Positions 45,564 to 57,862 of a stretch of DNA of 64,000 nt are shown here, one piece after another. Source of the DNA: Sepiola atlantica. Taxonomy: Eukaryota; Mollusca; Cephalopoda; Sepiida; Sepiolidae. The notes beneath the pieces are model-generated. The model was not told the origin of the DNA. It worked only from the letters and a program-made list of their open reading frames with translations, and did not search any database. Position numbers and translations under genes: made by a program. How positions within the stretch are numbered: position 1 is the stretch's first letter; each line of letters opens with the position of its first letter. The stretch lies in contig OY744535.1 of NCBI GenBank assembly GCA_963556195.1, positions 88,126,449 through 88,190,448 on the forward strand, read 5' to 3'.

Positions 45564-45568
<5 letters not shown>
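44561..45568. other. Unannotated AT-rich stretch
   Basis: No supported feature. The relic above could extend a little further. Confidence 0.5.

Positions 45569-45631
<63 letters not shown>
45569..45631. repeat. (TA)n microsatellite
   Basis: Pure TA tract. Confidence 0.97.
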
Positions 45632-45634
<3 letters not shown>

Positions 45635-45780
45635 TCCATGACAATCGTGTTGGTCATGCGATCAGTTGATTCTTTTAGTAAATAGTCACCATTTATTTAA
45701 GCCAACAAGCCACTCGCGGATAAGTATTCATGAGTTTGTATAATAGTAACGATAATTGAAATTAGGCAGAATTTTACTAT

Positions 45781-45969
45781 TTAAGAGGACAGCCTTGCCA
45801 GAAATTGTTTAGATTGGACTTCAAAAACGACTATTCTGCAGTCAGCCGGGAAGCAGCTCGGGAGTATTGTGTTCCACAGACAAGTAGTCATGAGAAATGA
45901 ACTTCTGTTTAGTTTGAGGTATATGTTATCGTAACTGTTCCTATAACAGACTACTCTTCTACTCTTCAT
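45781..45969 (-). pseudogene. Possible LINE ORF2 C-terminal remnant
   Basis: The 62-residue minus-strand frame contains RNSYDNIYLKLNRSSFL, then CLWNTILPSCFPADCRIVVF and QSKQFLARL. This parallels the LWNSLPxxCFP...FKxxxxxFL ending of CR1/Jockey-type LINE proteins. No other part of the element is recognisable upstream. The match is short and may be coincidental. Confidence 0.45.
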
Positions 45970-45975
45970 AAATAT

Positions 45976-48069
45976 TGTAGCACCTGTTTCTCAGTGTTCG
46001 AACCACAGCAGTCTATACTTTCAGTCAAGACTGACGTACAACCACTCTTGTTCTATGGTGTATTAAACATTTACAACACACTTGTTTTCTTTAAACTCTG
46101 AGTTCCTGTAATCCCTCCAGCGCCGCTACAGGGTCACACCAACTGGAAACGAGGGACAGTAAGTGTTTTATTGAAAACCTTGAAAAGGAACTCACAAATA
46201 CTGGCGAGTGGCTTTCAGTTAGGGATTCTTGAGAATCTTAGAAGGGGCACCACAATCGGTTAAGAGTATATCAAGGTTTTGTTTAGGACCCTTTTAAAAA
46301 CTTCAAACGTGAAGAAATCGACAGCACATACACCCGATAACGTCCTAGTTCTAAGAACTGCGTACCAAAAAACAAAACACCGTAAACTATCAAGACAGTC
46401 ATTACATGCTTTTTCTTTTACCTCCAAAAACGAAAAGTCATTCCGCCGAAAGAAAAAAATTAAAAGTATATTTTTCTGTAGACTTAAATGCTGGCCGTAA
46501 GTTCTACGGTGACGTGAATAACATACTAAAAATAGGTTTTATATTTTTTTCTCTTTTTGTAATCAAGATTGCGCTAGCAGCGTAATATAAAAGACATAAC
46601 TTCCAAAAGCCGTATTCTATAAATACACATTTGAAACATGGAAGTTTTTAAAGCGACTATTTGAGAACTCGTAAAGTGCAAAATGCAACAGCTACTAGAA
46701 CAAAAACATACTTTTGGAACAAAAATAAATAAATGAAGCTGGTGAAAGGCTACACAAGCTTAAGAAAAGCTACTAAAAGCGAAGAAAGGCAACTAAAAAC
46801 ATAAAAAAAATTACAAAAGCTTCTACTGGAACAACAACAAAAAACGACTCGATGCAGATAAATGTTGCCATGTTTATAGCGTGAAAACGTGCACCCATCG
46901 TGTTCTTATCTACACAGTTTACTGGTTTCCGTTTGTAACACAAAAATGAACTTGATTTCTATGACACACCACAAGACGTTAAGTTCTTATAGACAGAGAT
47001 AATGTGTTTAACCATTTAGAAAAGAGTTTAAACACGTTCTAAGTACAGTTTAGCGACCTTCACGACAGAAATCAGTAAAATAAGGTTCGCTGATTAATAT
47101 TTAACAATAGTATAACCCTAACAAGGTTACGATCAGGGGATATGTTACTCTAAAGTTACTCTAAAGTTGCACAGGCCAAGATCAACGATCACATGGTTAA
47201 AGGTAAAATAAGCTACCCCAACCGTAAAGCCATTAAGGTCAAATATCTTAACTTCTTTTACTAAAATATCACTGCTGATCATGGTCCGGAGGCCATCAGA
47301 GGATAAGAGTTAAATAAATCATAATTCATGATCACCTCAACTAGAAGATCAGAAAACATTGGGGGGGGGGGATGCTATGGACATACGCCAATATGTTCAT
47401 TTTTGTCCAAGAACATTTTCTAAAACGATCAGATAGAAAATATTGCCAACATTTTTGAAAACAACAGTAAAACATAGCATAATAGAATAAGGGTACGTGA
47501 AGCTTTCTCATACTGTGGATTTCCTTAACTAATTCGATGCGACAGGAATATTACTGCCAAAGAACACATTAATATAATGCGGAAAAAATGACTGGCAACA
47601 ATTGACAGGCTGTTATCTTCAGTAAATTGAGCAGCTATCATATTGTAACATGATCAAACATCTCATAATACTGCGAAATTGACAAAAAATAGTTTGTAAA
47701 CACTCATTACAAGTAAAGCGCTTGCATGGAAAACGTGCATATTTAAATCAAATTGAACAAATTAGGAGTATCATAAAACAAATGTTTATTATAATAAAAA
47801 GATGATGTAGAAACCACTGACAGATGAGTGGCGTGGATCTCTATTGAAACATCTCGGGAAATAACTACCAGCAAGCCAAAAAGAATTGCTGTTCGCAAAA
47901 GATCCTCCATAAAGACCCATGCTATTCAATGGGACTTATTATATATATATATATATATTCGATGTATTGTTTACGTATGGAAAGTGTCCTTCAAGAAAAC
48001 TATGAATATAAATGAGGTTAATTTTTCCAACAAGTGTATATAATACAATGCCCTTAACCATTCGAAGTT

Positions 48070-48072
<3 letters not shown>
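45976..48072. other. Unannotated AT-rich stretch
   Basis: No supported gene. It contains a G10 run near 47361, a duplicated GTTACTCTAAA near 47150 and a short TA tract at 47939-47958. Confidence 0.5.
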
Positions 48073-48126
<54 letters not shown>

Positions 48127-48228
48127 CTATATATATACATATATATATACATATCTATATATATACATATATATACACATATATATATATACATATATAT
48201 ATATATACATATATGTATATGTATATGT
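48073..48228. repeat. (TA)n with (TACATA)n
   Basis: Pure TA, then TATACATA/TATCTATA units. Confidence 0.96.
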
Positions 48229-48239
48229 GTGTGTGTTTC

Positions 48240-49320
48240 TGATATATGTATAAAATAAACTATATATAACAAATATATTGATTAAATGAAACAAACACCA
48301 ATATTTGTGAATAGTGCTGCACAACATGTAGAGTACGGGGGTGTGTATATCGTTCACTCTTGAATTAATCAGCTGATAATAATGGATTACACAATACAGC
48401 TGACAGTTAAAAGGGGAGTTATATGGGATATGTTTATTTTAATTTTGTGTTATACGTTGGTTTTAATGATGGAATACCATCGTAAAAATTCAGATATCTA
48501 CGAATTTTGAGAAATGTTTACAATAAGTATTGGAAATCAAATGTTCATAACTTTGGAATATTTTAAACTATTTTAGGTGGCACAATATTAGAAAAACTTC
48601 CAATTTGAAGATTAAAATATTCCTGAGGTTTTTAAATATTGACCTGGATTTATTAGAGGCTAATTAAGTACGATTCCATGAATTTCTTCTTCAGATCGCT
48701 TAATAATAAGCCTTAAATTTAAGACATTTACTAAAATCAAAATTATATAATTTATTTGCTCAAATTCGACTAAAGTGTATAGGCGTAATGTTTACTAGCA
48801 TTATATTTTTATGTCAATCTTCGTATGTCACACAGCGAATAACCCCTTTCTCTGGGAACTGCATCCCTTACACGTGGAACTCTTTGACCAGAGTTAAGAT
48901 TCTTTTTTATAGAGGAGACGTGGGTCGACAATTGTGTTTAGCACCGAAAATGTCCCCACGAGAGAGGTAGTTATCAATCAGATCAGCTCACAATTTTTAC
49001 GAGATGTTTATGAAATCTAGAGTTTGGCAAGTGCATAGCTGGAGTTAAAAGTTAAAGTAATGTAAGGTGACATCGCCATAAATTTTATAAATTAAGAACA
49101 GTTTGTGAAATCTTAAAACGCTGGTGAATTTAGAACTTATGTCTCTATGTCTTCTTTTTCTGATGTATGATGCTTTTTCCCCAATTCTCGCTATCTCCCT
49201 CCTTCTATCCTGCTGAATCTCTTGCGAACGAGGATAATCAGTCTAGCACACACGTTAAGCCTCGTTCCGAGGTGTTTAAGTGTTCTTCGGCATGAATATA
49301 TTCGATATTGTTTTATGCAT
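48240..49320. other. Unannotated AT-rich stretch
   Basis: Nothing supported. Confidence 0.5.
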
Positions 49321-49324
49321 GGAA

Positions 49325-49435
49325 TTGTGTGTTACATAATTGTATAATGGTTTGTTACATAATTGTATAATGGTTTGTTACATAATTGTATAATGGTTTG
49401 TTACATAATCGTATAATGGTTTGTTACATAATAAC
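49325..49435 (+). repeat. 23-bp tandem repeat, about 5 copies
   Basis: TGGTTTGTTACATAATTGTA plus TAA, period 23, nearly invariant except one AATCG for AATTG. Confidence 0.95.
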
Positions 49436-49635
49436 AAAACCTTAATTTCGAGCATTTTGTCCCAGTCCGCAGATTATTCATTATCTGGAGAGAATTAAAT
49501 ACACCTTCTTAACCCAACCAATCTAAGTACGCCTATTGACGCAACCAACAACGACGAACTACCCAGTCGGGTATACATACACCTTCATTACAGTGGTGTG
49601 TCTATCGTTTAATCCCGAAGGCTAGTTTGGTACGG

Positions 49636-49740
49636 TGTCAGAACAATACGAGCCCTTTTACAGACGTTCATAAGATCGTCAAAACGACTATCGTTTTGAC
49701 GATGTTATGAACGTCTATAAAAAGGGCTCGTATTGGACAC
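49636..49740. mobile_element. Foldback element, about 50-bp arms
   Basis: GTGTCAGAACAATACGAGCC...GTCAAAACGA pairs with TCGTTTTGAC...GGCTCGTATTGGACAC. The two arms differ by small indels (GTCAGAACAA against GTCCAA). The element is almost all arm. (TC)n follows at 49745-49780. Confidence 0.85.
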
Positions 49741-49744
49741 ACAC

Positions 49745-49765
49745 TCACTCTCTCTCTCTCTCTTA

Positions 49766-49780
<15 letters not shown>
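49745..49780. repeat. (TC)n tract
   Basis: CTCTCT run with one TTA interruption, followed by TA. Confidence 0.95.
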
Positions 49781-49797
<17 letters not shown>

Positions 49798-49807
49798 GTA
49801 TATATAT

Positions 49808-50003
<196 letters not shown>

Positions 50004-50029
50004 ATTATTTATAAATAATTATTCAAAGC

Positions 50030-50352
50030 TCTCGCTATATTGAACCCTTTAAGAAAGTTAACAACAACCCGTTATTCATAGTGAAATGCGATAGTCTGTG
50101 CGGCGCCTATTGAGTTCTGGTCACGGCTTCTAGATGGGTGTTGAATTTGCAATTCGGACTTTAATTCACTCATCCATTTCTAGACAATGCGTGGTGGACA
50201 TATTGGTACGCGCTCCCACTTCTAACTACAATATGACATCGTATTAGTGTTCGAACCGTATGACTGGCAGGAGTTGTCTCCTCTCATGATGATTATTGCA
50301 AGTTTGGCATGAAGCATATGTGTATATTGGTTCATTTGAAAATGTATTGATA

Positions 50353-50356
<4 letters not shown>
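50030..50356 (+). repeat. SINE family 2, copy 1
   Basis: Shares with 55846-56152 the TTTAAGAAAGTTAACAACAA-type start, a B-box-like GTGTTCGAACCGTATGACTG, and a tail GGCATGAAGCATATGTGTAT followed by ATTGGTT and AATAAT. It then passes directly into (TA)n. Confidence 0.7.

Positions 50357-50401
<45 letters not shown>
50357..50401. repeat. (TA)n microsatellite
   Basis: Directly follows SINE family 2 copy 1. Confidence 0.97.
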
Positions 50402-50405
<4 letters not shown>

Positions 50406-50547
50406 TTATTTTATTTATAGCTACATTACGATTTTTCAAATGACAGGTGTAAGGTAAAAATATTAAGCATCATTTTGCTATGAAATTTTATTTTCATAAG
50501 AATTGATATAAATTTTATTAAAAAATCGTGGTTAATATTATTAGATA

Positions 50548-50548
<1 letters not shown>

Positions 50549-50604
<56 letters not shown>
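50549..50604. repeat. (TA)n microsatellite
   Basis: Borders the outer end of the large inverted repeat. Confidence 0.97.
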
Positions 50605-50611
<7 letters not shown>

Positions 50612-51399
50612 ATTTTATTCCATTAGTTCCGACAAAACAAGTTTTGTTGCATTGGTGCAAATAGCGACCAACTCATCGGGCTGGCGATGGAATTCAAATG
50701 GCATAAGTTTTAACTTCACCTTAACGGGAGATTGAAAATTGAAAATACATTGAAAGGGGGAGGGGGACAGAGTTGGGGCTTTGTCTATAACGGTGACATG
50801 GGACATGAGAGGGGAGGGGGGAGGACCCCAACAAGTCGTGTTTCAAATTATTGCGTAGGAAAAAAAAATATAATCACAACAAAATTCACTACAAATAATA
50901 AACAAAACATTAAAATAAAATAAATAAAATGCAGAAGTAGCAATTAATACCCTAAATTAAAATTATCAAACATTTTTATCCACATGATAATTACTTATTA
51001 GAATTAAAATAAAATAGGAATGACGGTTATAATCATAATTTTATTCTCATTTTAAATTTAACTCACTCTGGCCGTCGCCCCATCTCCCTTCTCCCACCCC
51101 GGCCGGAATTGAGATCATCACAGCACAAACGGGAAAACCTCCTACGCAATAATTTGAAACACGACTTGTTGGGGTCCTCCCCCCTCCCCTCTCATGTCCC
51201 ATGTCACGTTTATAGACAAAGCCCCAATTCTGTCCCCCTCCCCCTCCAATGTATTTTCAAATTTCAATCTCCCGTTAAGGTGAAGTTAAAACTTATGCCA
51301 TTTGAATTCCATCGCCAGCCCGATGAGTTGGTCGCTATTTGCACAAATGAAACAAAACTTGTTTTGTCGCAACTAATGGAATAAAATCAAAAAATATAT
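50605..51399. mobile_element. Foldback element with 256-bp arms and 280-bp centre
   Basis: 50605-50860 and 51141-51399 are reverse complements at roughly 97% identity. Both outer ends read ATTTTGATTTTATTCC inward from TA-rich DNA. Each arm holds the same short frame (residues ending KLKLMPFEFHRQPDELVAIC, then TN(A/E)TKLVLS(E/Q)LME). The two amino-acid differences are non-synonymous, so the peptide shows no sign of being maintained. The centre is AT-rich and non-coding. It resembles a non-autonomous long-TIR transposon. Confidence 0.85.
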
Positions 51400-51494
51400 A
51401 TTTTGCTCTGAATTTTCATTGAGCACTCTCATAAACCCGGTTTCAACTTCCTTCGGATTCATACCCCCTGGATATTTGTAATAAGTTAATTATA

Positions 51495-51496
51495 AA

Positions 51497-51561
<65 letters not shown>

Positions 51562-51588
51562 GTATATTTATATATATATATGTATATG
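51495..51588. repeat. (TA)n with TATG units
   Basis: Degenerate TA tract. Confidence 0.95.
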
Positions 51589-51753
51589 AAGCAATCCAAC
51601 AAAAGATATAAGCGTCAACTAATATCTTATAATTAGTGAAACATCCGGATGAGAAACTGAAGCTCAATATACTGGATAGAGCATTAATATTATAATATAA
51701 AATGAAGTAATAAAATAAGGTGTCAATCAAATTTTATTAGAATTCAAAGTTCA

Positions 51754-51871
<118 letters not shown>

Positions 51872-52171
51872 ACTTACTTTTCTCTCTTTATATAAAAGTG
51901 TTCAATATTAAATAGAATTGGTTATATATGTGTTATCGACCAAGATTAAGAAATTTGTGGCAGTGTTCCAGCGAATTTTATTTTTAAAATGTACGGATAG
52001 ACTATCTCAGGTAATTTAAATTGTATTTTTAGTATCAGATCAGGATGTGCGTCATTTCAGAAGTGTCTTTGTCACATTCAACAAAATACAACCTTGAGGC
52101 AAAAACATTAGCGCGTAGGGGTGTGTTGTCTATGCCTCTGATCAGAAGATGTCTTAAATGTGTAACAAAAC

Positions 52172-52204
52172 ACTTTATATATATATTTAAATATACATAT
52201 CTAC

Positions 52205-52236
<32 letters not shown>

Positions 52237-52277
52237 ATATATACATGCATATGTCTATATATACGTATATATATATG

Positions 52278-52330
<53 letters not shown>
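52172..52330. repeat. (TA)n followed by (TG)n
   Basis: TA-rich, then about 40 bp of TG at 52291-52328. Confidence 0.96.
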
Positions 52331-52331
<1 letters not shown>

Positions 52332-52691
52332 CAGGTACAATTACGATATCAAGAATATCAACAAAAATATCAAAATTAGAACAAACACAAATGAAGACAG
52401 TAAGTCTTATACTGATTACAATATCGATATCCTGTCGAATATAGCCCTATCAATAATAGATGATATTAAAATATATTTACCTTTAGACATTCGGCCATCA
52501 TAACTGCATTCACATTTATATTATTCGAAGATTGGACATGAAGATTCTACAATACATATACACGTAGTTCGCACTGTTTATCTATATGGACGCGCGCATA
52601 TCGTTGCACTGTTCATGGGCTTTTTATCCGTAATTCCGTGAAACAACTGTAAATGCATTAGTTTTAAGTACATGCCATTATCATGCATGAA

Positions 52692-52697
<6 letters not shown>

Positions 52698-52774
<77 letters not shown>
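52698..52774. repeat. (TA)n microsatellite
   Basis: Two TA tracts separated by TTTTTATATAC. Confidence 0.96.
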
Positions 52775-52777
<3 letters not shown>

Positions 52778-53295
52778 ACTACATGTGTGTACTTTACTAA
52801 ATTTATTCTATAGGAGAGTATTTTCATAGAATAGATGTGATTATATCCAATTTTCTGAATATATTCCTTTATAGAAAATATTTTACTCGCCAATGCAGTA
52901 TTACTATCATATTCGCTTACGTGTTTATCGTAATTATGTTAATAACTATACGTAAGTACAGTTCCTGAATATAAAGGAGATGCGTATGTGTATTTTTCGA
53001 GGTAGCATTATATTTTGAGAGCCTTATCTTTACATCAATTTCCTCCGTCAGCCCAATAAAATTGGTTTCTGATTTGAATGAGCACCATTTACATGATAAG
53101 TGAGGAGATTGCAAAAAAAAAATATGAACAGAAGTTTACCTGAAAACGAGACGAACTTAACTAGACAGCTTATTTTGATAGATTCACGGATGATAAATGA
53201 GCTATGTTAACATATAAAAAGCGTAAATTTGACTGGAATTTACACATATATAATAGCTAAATTATGGAATCGTATTGACGTAAATTCAACACAAT

Positions 53296-53296
<1 letters not shown>

Positions 53297-53338
<42 letters not shown>
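53297..53338. repeat. (TA)n microsatellite
   Basis: Pure TA tract. Confidence 0.97.
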
Positions 53339-53340
<2 letters not shown>

Positions 53341-55044
53341 GTATCAAGTTTAAATATACTATAACTTATATGTATTTTCTAGATTATACATAAGTCTCTG
53401 CCTCAAGCCCTGTTACAATGTTAGCACTGATCTCCATTGTGTTGCAGAAACCATTCTTGTGTGAGCCAAGGTTTTCGTGAAAAAGATACTTTGAGACAAT
53501 TTTAATTTTTACAAGTTCCCTATTTCATAATTTGCAGTTTAAATTTATTTTCATGACTTGGAAGCAGTCATCTTTTTGTTAGATTTTAAATCTCTCCCTT
53601 CGTACAGTTTTCTAGTACGGAACATCAGTGGGTCCCACTTTGCTTATAGTTAGGATAATAAACGGGGAGAAATTTAACATTAAAATAATTATCATGTGTA
53701 CAAATGTTCCTAAAGAGATTTTTTTCAAAAGATTAAAACAGAAGTCGTGAAAGGGAGTGTGATATTTGATGTATTCTTGAGGTCACCAAACGGAGAAGAA
53801 CGCTGGTCCATTAACAGATAAATGTAAGAATGGATTCAAAGGATACTGAACAGGTTTTGATAAAATTGTGAACATATATATTGAGGACGTTATAATGAGT
53901 GACATGGGCTATGTTTGATAGAATTTGGAGAACCACATTGGTATATACCCACGCTTTAAACGTTAATGCACTTACACTGTATTATACTGTTTAATGTAGG
54001 GTATGTCATTCCTTGACCCGCCCGTCGCCGGGCAAACCTGAAATCACTGACATTTGTGTGTTAACTATTAAGCCAAAGACAAAAACGATCGATCACATCA
54101 TATCGCAACTAGATAAAGAAAAGTCCTAATATAAACCCATATGTAAAACAAAGAGAACGACACAGCGTTGTCTGGGGAAGTATGAAGCAATTATCTTATT
54201 AACACTAATTAATGCATTACTGTAGTCACATACGAGATAAATGTTACTGAAATATGGTTACCTGAGTTGTAAAGCTTTTGTAACATTAAAGCTAAAAATG
54301 GCTTTTAAAAGCCAACATGTCCTACGCTGTTGCCAATTGCAAATCTATATATGCCTAGGCAATCATCAGAACAATTCCTGCTCACTGATCATAAATTTAG
54401 CCAGATAAATCTAATTTAAAATGACGACAACTGCCAAAATCTGAAAAGCGTTTCAATAATTGACTGTCCACTAATGTCTTTACACATTTTTTTAGATGTA
54501 AATGTTTGGCATCACTCCAATAGTAACATGCATGCTGATATAACTTTACTACCAATGTCAGTTAGATTAATAATGATGCGAATTGTGTCCTTTCGTAAAT
54601 GGTGCATTCACTTTAAATTTCATCTCGAATACAATGCGCTCGTTTACTGGGACAAGATGTAATCATACTTTTCAATTCATTATGACCATTTTAAAATTAA
54701 GTAGACCTTACGCTTTGATTATAAAAAGTCTTCATAATTTAAAACATTAGCACGTTGCATTATATTTAAATGGTGCATAGTCAAGGGCTAATATGTTGTA
54801 CTAATGGTTCTATTTTTTCCAATTAGTATTGATCACGTACATTTTAAGTCAATGTATCAATTATCAATGTGTATGTGTACAATCATATCTGAGACACTTA
54901 TTGATTAACAAGTATCATCATCAGCAAAAATACAAAAAATAATAGACACATCAACATTAATTTCCCCCCCTAAAAACCTGATTAGTAAAAATACATAAAA
55001 GTGTCGGGATTTGCATTTTGTTTACAAGTGTATAAGTATACACA

Positions 55045-55047
<3 letters not shown>
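53339..55047. other. Unannotated AT-rich stretch
   Basis: No supported gene. A GC-rich CGCCCGTCGCCGGGCA hairpin lies near 54020. Confidence 0.5.

Positions 55048-55096
<49 letters not shown>
55048..55096. repeat. (TA)n microsatellite
   Basis: Abuts the tail of a minus-strand SINE. Confidence 0.97.
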
Positions 55097-55100
<4 letters not shown>

Positions 55101-55275
55101 AATATTTTTTATAAATAAATATTAATTATTTAAATACCTACAGACATCGATGTTTCATGATAACGTACTCTTCATTGTATTTTACTCGCCAATGCAGTAT
55201 TACTATCTCAACGGTCGGTGGGCGCGAACCTCGATCACAAATCGACACTGATTCGTAATCGAGGATCTTATCTAT
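55097..55275 (-). repeat. SINE family 1, partial minus-strand copy
   Basis: Reverse complement shows the family tail (TTTATAAATAAATATT, TGTAGGTATTTAAAT) and a B-box-like GAGGTTCGCGCCCACC preceded by ATCAGTGTCGAT. The segment between tail and body is rearranged (it includes TTTTACTCGCCAATGCAGTA, also present near 52885). Confidence 0.6.
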
Positions 55276-55331
55276 CGGTTATAGCCAATTAGTTAGTAAA
55301 TATAGAGGAATTTTAAATGTAAACAGCGAAT

Positions 55332-55334
<3 letters not shown>

Positions 55335-55389
<55 letters not shown>

Positions 55390-55510
55390 TATACATATAT
55401 ATATATCATATATATATATATAAATATATATATATACATATATATATATCATATACATATATATATCATATGTATATATCATATATATATATATACATAT
55501 ATCTATATAT

Positions 55511-55565
<55 letters not shown>
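55335..55565. repeat. (TA)n with TCATATAC and ACAC units
   Basis: Compound TA block. Confidence 0.96.
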
Positions 55566-55567
<2 letters not shown>

Positions 55568-55845
55568 CACTCTTACATAGTGCATATATACATTAATTAA
55601 AAAGTGATATATTAAAAAAAAACTTAGAATCTTATAACAGCTATTAAATAATTCTTGCCAAAATAAAAAAAGGAACTGTGGTTGACCAAAAGTCGTTACA
55701 AAAGAACTGATCTAAATACCTGCAGTAGTTCTATTAATTTCATTGGTCAACTTGGACATCACCATTTTCTCACATATCTTTAACGTAACAGTGTTTCTAC
55801 TACGAAGGTCTGAACATGTTATCTACGTATATCCCTCGCTAGATT

Positions 55846-56150
55846 ACGCCTTTTAAGTAAGTAAACAACAAGCCGTTGTTTATAGCGTTTGGCAAAAATC
55901 TAAGAACTGCATATGAAATTCTCTTGAAAGCTAAATGAATTTGCTAGTTAGTACTAAATTGTGTCTCCCTTTTCTACAGCAATGCCTGGTTAACACATTG
56001 CTGCGCGATCCGACTATGAAGTAAACTATGCCTTTTGGGGTTTGAACCCTGTAACCGGCTATGATTGCCTGCTCCCATACTGATGAGTGCAGATTTGGCA
56101 TGTAACACGTGTGTATATTGGTTTCTTTTAAAATATTATTCATAAACAAT

Positions 56151-56152
<2 letters not shown>
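55846..56152 (+). repeat. SINE family 2, copy 2
   Basis: Matches 50030-50356, with B-box GGGTTTGAACCCTGTAACCG, CATACTGATGAGTGCAGATT and tail GTGTGTATATTGGTTTCTTT, then (TA)n. An A-box-like region is degraded. Confidence 0.7.

Positions 56153-56211
<59 letters not shown>
56153..56211. repeat. (TA)n microsatellite
   Basis: Lies between SINE family 2 copy 2 and the mini-mariner. Confidence 0.97.
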
Positions 56212-56215
<4 letters not shown>

Positions 56216-56335
56216 GGTGGTCCAAAAGTAAGTTTACAGTTATCATTTAATATTTGACGTTTTTAAACTAGGTTATTCGAAAAACTTAAAATAGGTTAAA
56301 TATGTAGGTTAATAACTATAAACCTACTTGTGGGC

Positions 56336-56340
<5 letters not shown>
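56212..56340 (+). mobile_element. Mini-mariner-like MITE, about 128 bp
   Basis: Termini GTGGTCCAAAAGTAAGTTTA and, in reverse complement, GTGGCCCACAAGTAGGTTTA match for about 27 bp with four differences. The element is bounded by TA tracts on both sides, as a TA-targeting Tc1/mariner derivative would be. No coding capacity. Its termini resemble those of 16192-16318 but the interiors differ. Confidence 0.8.

Positions 56341-56410
<70 letters not shown>
56341..56410. repeat. (TA)n microsatellite
   Basis: Right flank of the mini-mariner. Confidence 0.97.
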
Positions 56411-56411
<1 letters not shown>

Positions 56412-56784
56412 AGTTGCCCAAAACAAGTCTAACATGAGTGTGGGAGTTTGAGCGAAGACGACAGCAGTATTCTATCTCAATCTGTGACCTGTAGAAACCA
56501 AACATGGTGAACATCCCAGACACATGTAATATTAAATATGTATGTAGTGTATAGGTGAGAGCTGTCTGGCTATGGATTATTTACTCACTCACTTGACAGC
56601 AACAAATTACGCAATGGAAAAACAAGGAAAGAAGTTATAAGAGGATATTCCGTTTTCTTACGTGTGATATCTGCTTATCTGCAGGAGAATTAAATCCCTA
56701 ATTTTGAGCCATTGCGTGACCACACTTCTGAAACACCACACTTGTACAGATGGTCTTCATCTGTAAAGAATATGAATGAGCATA

Positions 56785-56793
56785 TATTTATAC

Positions 56794-56836
<43 letters not shown>

Positions 56837-56910
56837 TATGTATATATATATACATACATTATATTTATATATATATATTTATATGTATGTATATATATAT
56901 ATATACATAC

Positions 56911-56998
<88 letters not shown>
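56785..56998. repeat. Long (TA)n block
   Basis: TA with TACATA and TTTATA variants, then about 75 bp of pure TA. Confidence 0.96.
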
Positions 56999-57002
<4 letters not shown>

Positions 57003-57093
57003 TTTAATGGGTTCGCCGTAATACGCAACACAAATAATCAGCATGGCCTAACTTAGCTTGATTTGAAACCATTACCAAATTTAATTGTGCGAC

Positions 57094-57094
<1 letters not shown>

Positions 57095-57125
<31 letters not shown>
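57095..57125. repeat. (TA)n microsatellite
   Basis: Short pure TA tract. Confidence 0.95.
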
Positions 57126-57128
<3 letters not shown>

Positions 57129-57245
57129 CTCACATAAATGTATACGTTTTAGTTGCTTATGATTTTGGTGATAGTGACAAAATAACTAATTCAGATATCT
57201 ACGATGTAGTATTTTCTACATTCTATGGGGAATTTATTTCCCCTT

Positions 57246-57400
57246 TGTAATAAAAAACACGTGTTACTTGGAAGCCAAGCTTTATTCAACTAAAAAAAGA
57301 ATACAAAATGCTGGCAGATATGGCCAGTTTTAATACGCGTCAGCAAACGACTTCCGGCTTCGGGAGCACGTGTGGAAGCCTATACGAATGTAATATAACA
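57246..57400 (-). repeat. 3' LTR (155 bp)
   Basis: On the sense strand it contains an AATAAA polyadenylation signal (plus-strand TTTATT at 57281-57286) 35 nt before the LTR end, so U5 is very short. A purine run AAGGAAGAA (plus 57401-57409 TTCTTCCTT) directly upstream in sense is a good plus-strand primer (polypurine) site. Confidence 0.95.
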
Positions 57401-57523
57401 TTCTTCCTTGCTACAAAGAAAAAAACTTAGTGTCTTCAATAATTTAAGTTTTAACCTTTTTTTTCTTTTTTACCTTTACGAAAGTTATATTACATTCCTT
57501 CAAAATATATATATTTTTGCTTG

Positions 57524-57862
57524 CTACTCCACCCAATCTCCATATCGATTTGCAGGTGTTGGTACCCGACTAGACCGCTTTAGTTCAGGCTGGGCCAATG
57601 TATCATCATACGCCCCGTTATGACATGGCTTTGGTACCTGACTGGATCGCCTTAGTTCAGGCTGGACCAACGTGTCATCATAGGCTCCGTTATGGCCTTG
57701 TATATCATCCTGTACAAAGTGGTTCACTCTCTCTTGTTCCTCAATAGGAGATCTTACAATTGTCTGGGCTTCGGGACAAGGTGCTAAGTCACGAACAGAC
57801 ATAGTAGAGTTTCGTCCATCTGGGTACCTAATGTGTGCATAGGTCGGGTTACTGTTAAAAAG
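57524..57862 (-). pseudogene. Gypsy pol C-terminal tail, after an in-frame stop
   Basis: In frame with the RNase H-integrase ORF after a TAG at 57863. YAHIRYPDGR and SVRDLAP resemble the integrase C-terminal tail of this lineage. A 72-bp segment is duplicated in tandem (57561-57632 and 57633-57704), giving two copies of a 24-residue unit containing HNGAYDDTL and QPEL(R/K)RSS. It ends at GDWVE before the polypurine tract. Confidence 0.75.

Noticed and set aside
50605..51399. Duplicated host gene encoding a KLKLMPFEFHRQPDELV-containing protein
   Set aside because: The frame lies in the arms of an inverted repeat bounded by TA tracts, is short, and its differences are non-synonymous.
56411..56530. 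Second mariner terminus (GAGTTGCCCAAAACAAGTC)
   Set aside because: It resembles a mariner end, but no matching inverted end was found within the next few hundred bases.
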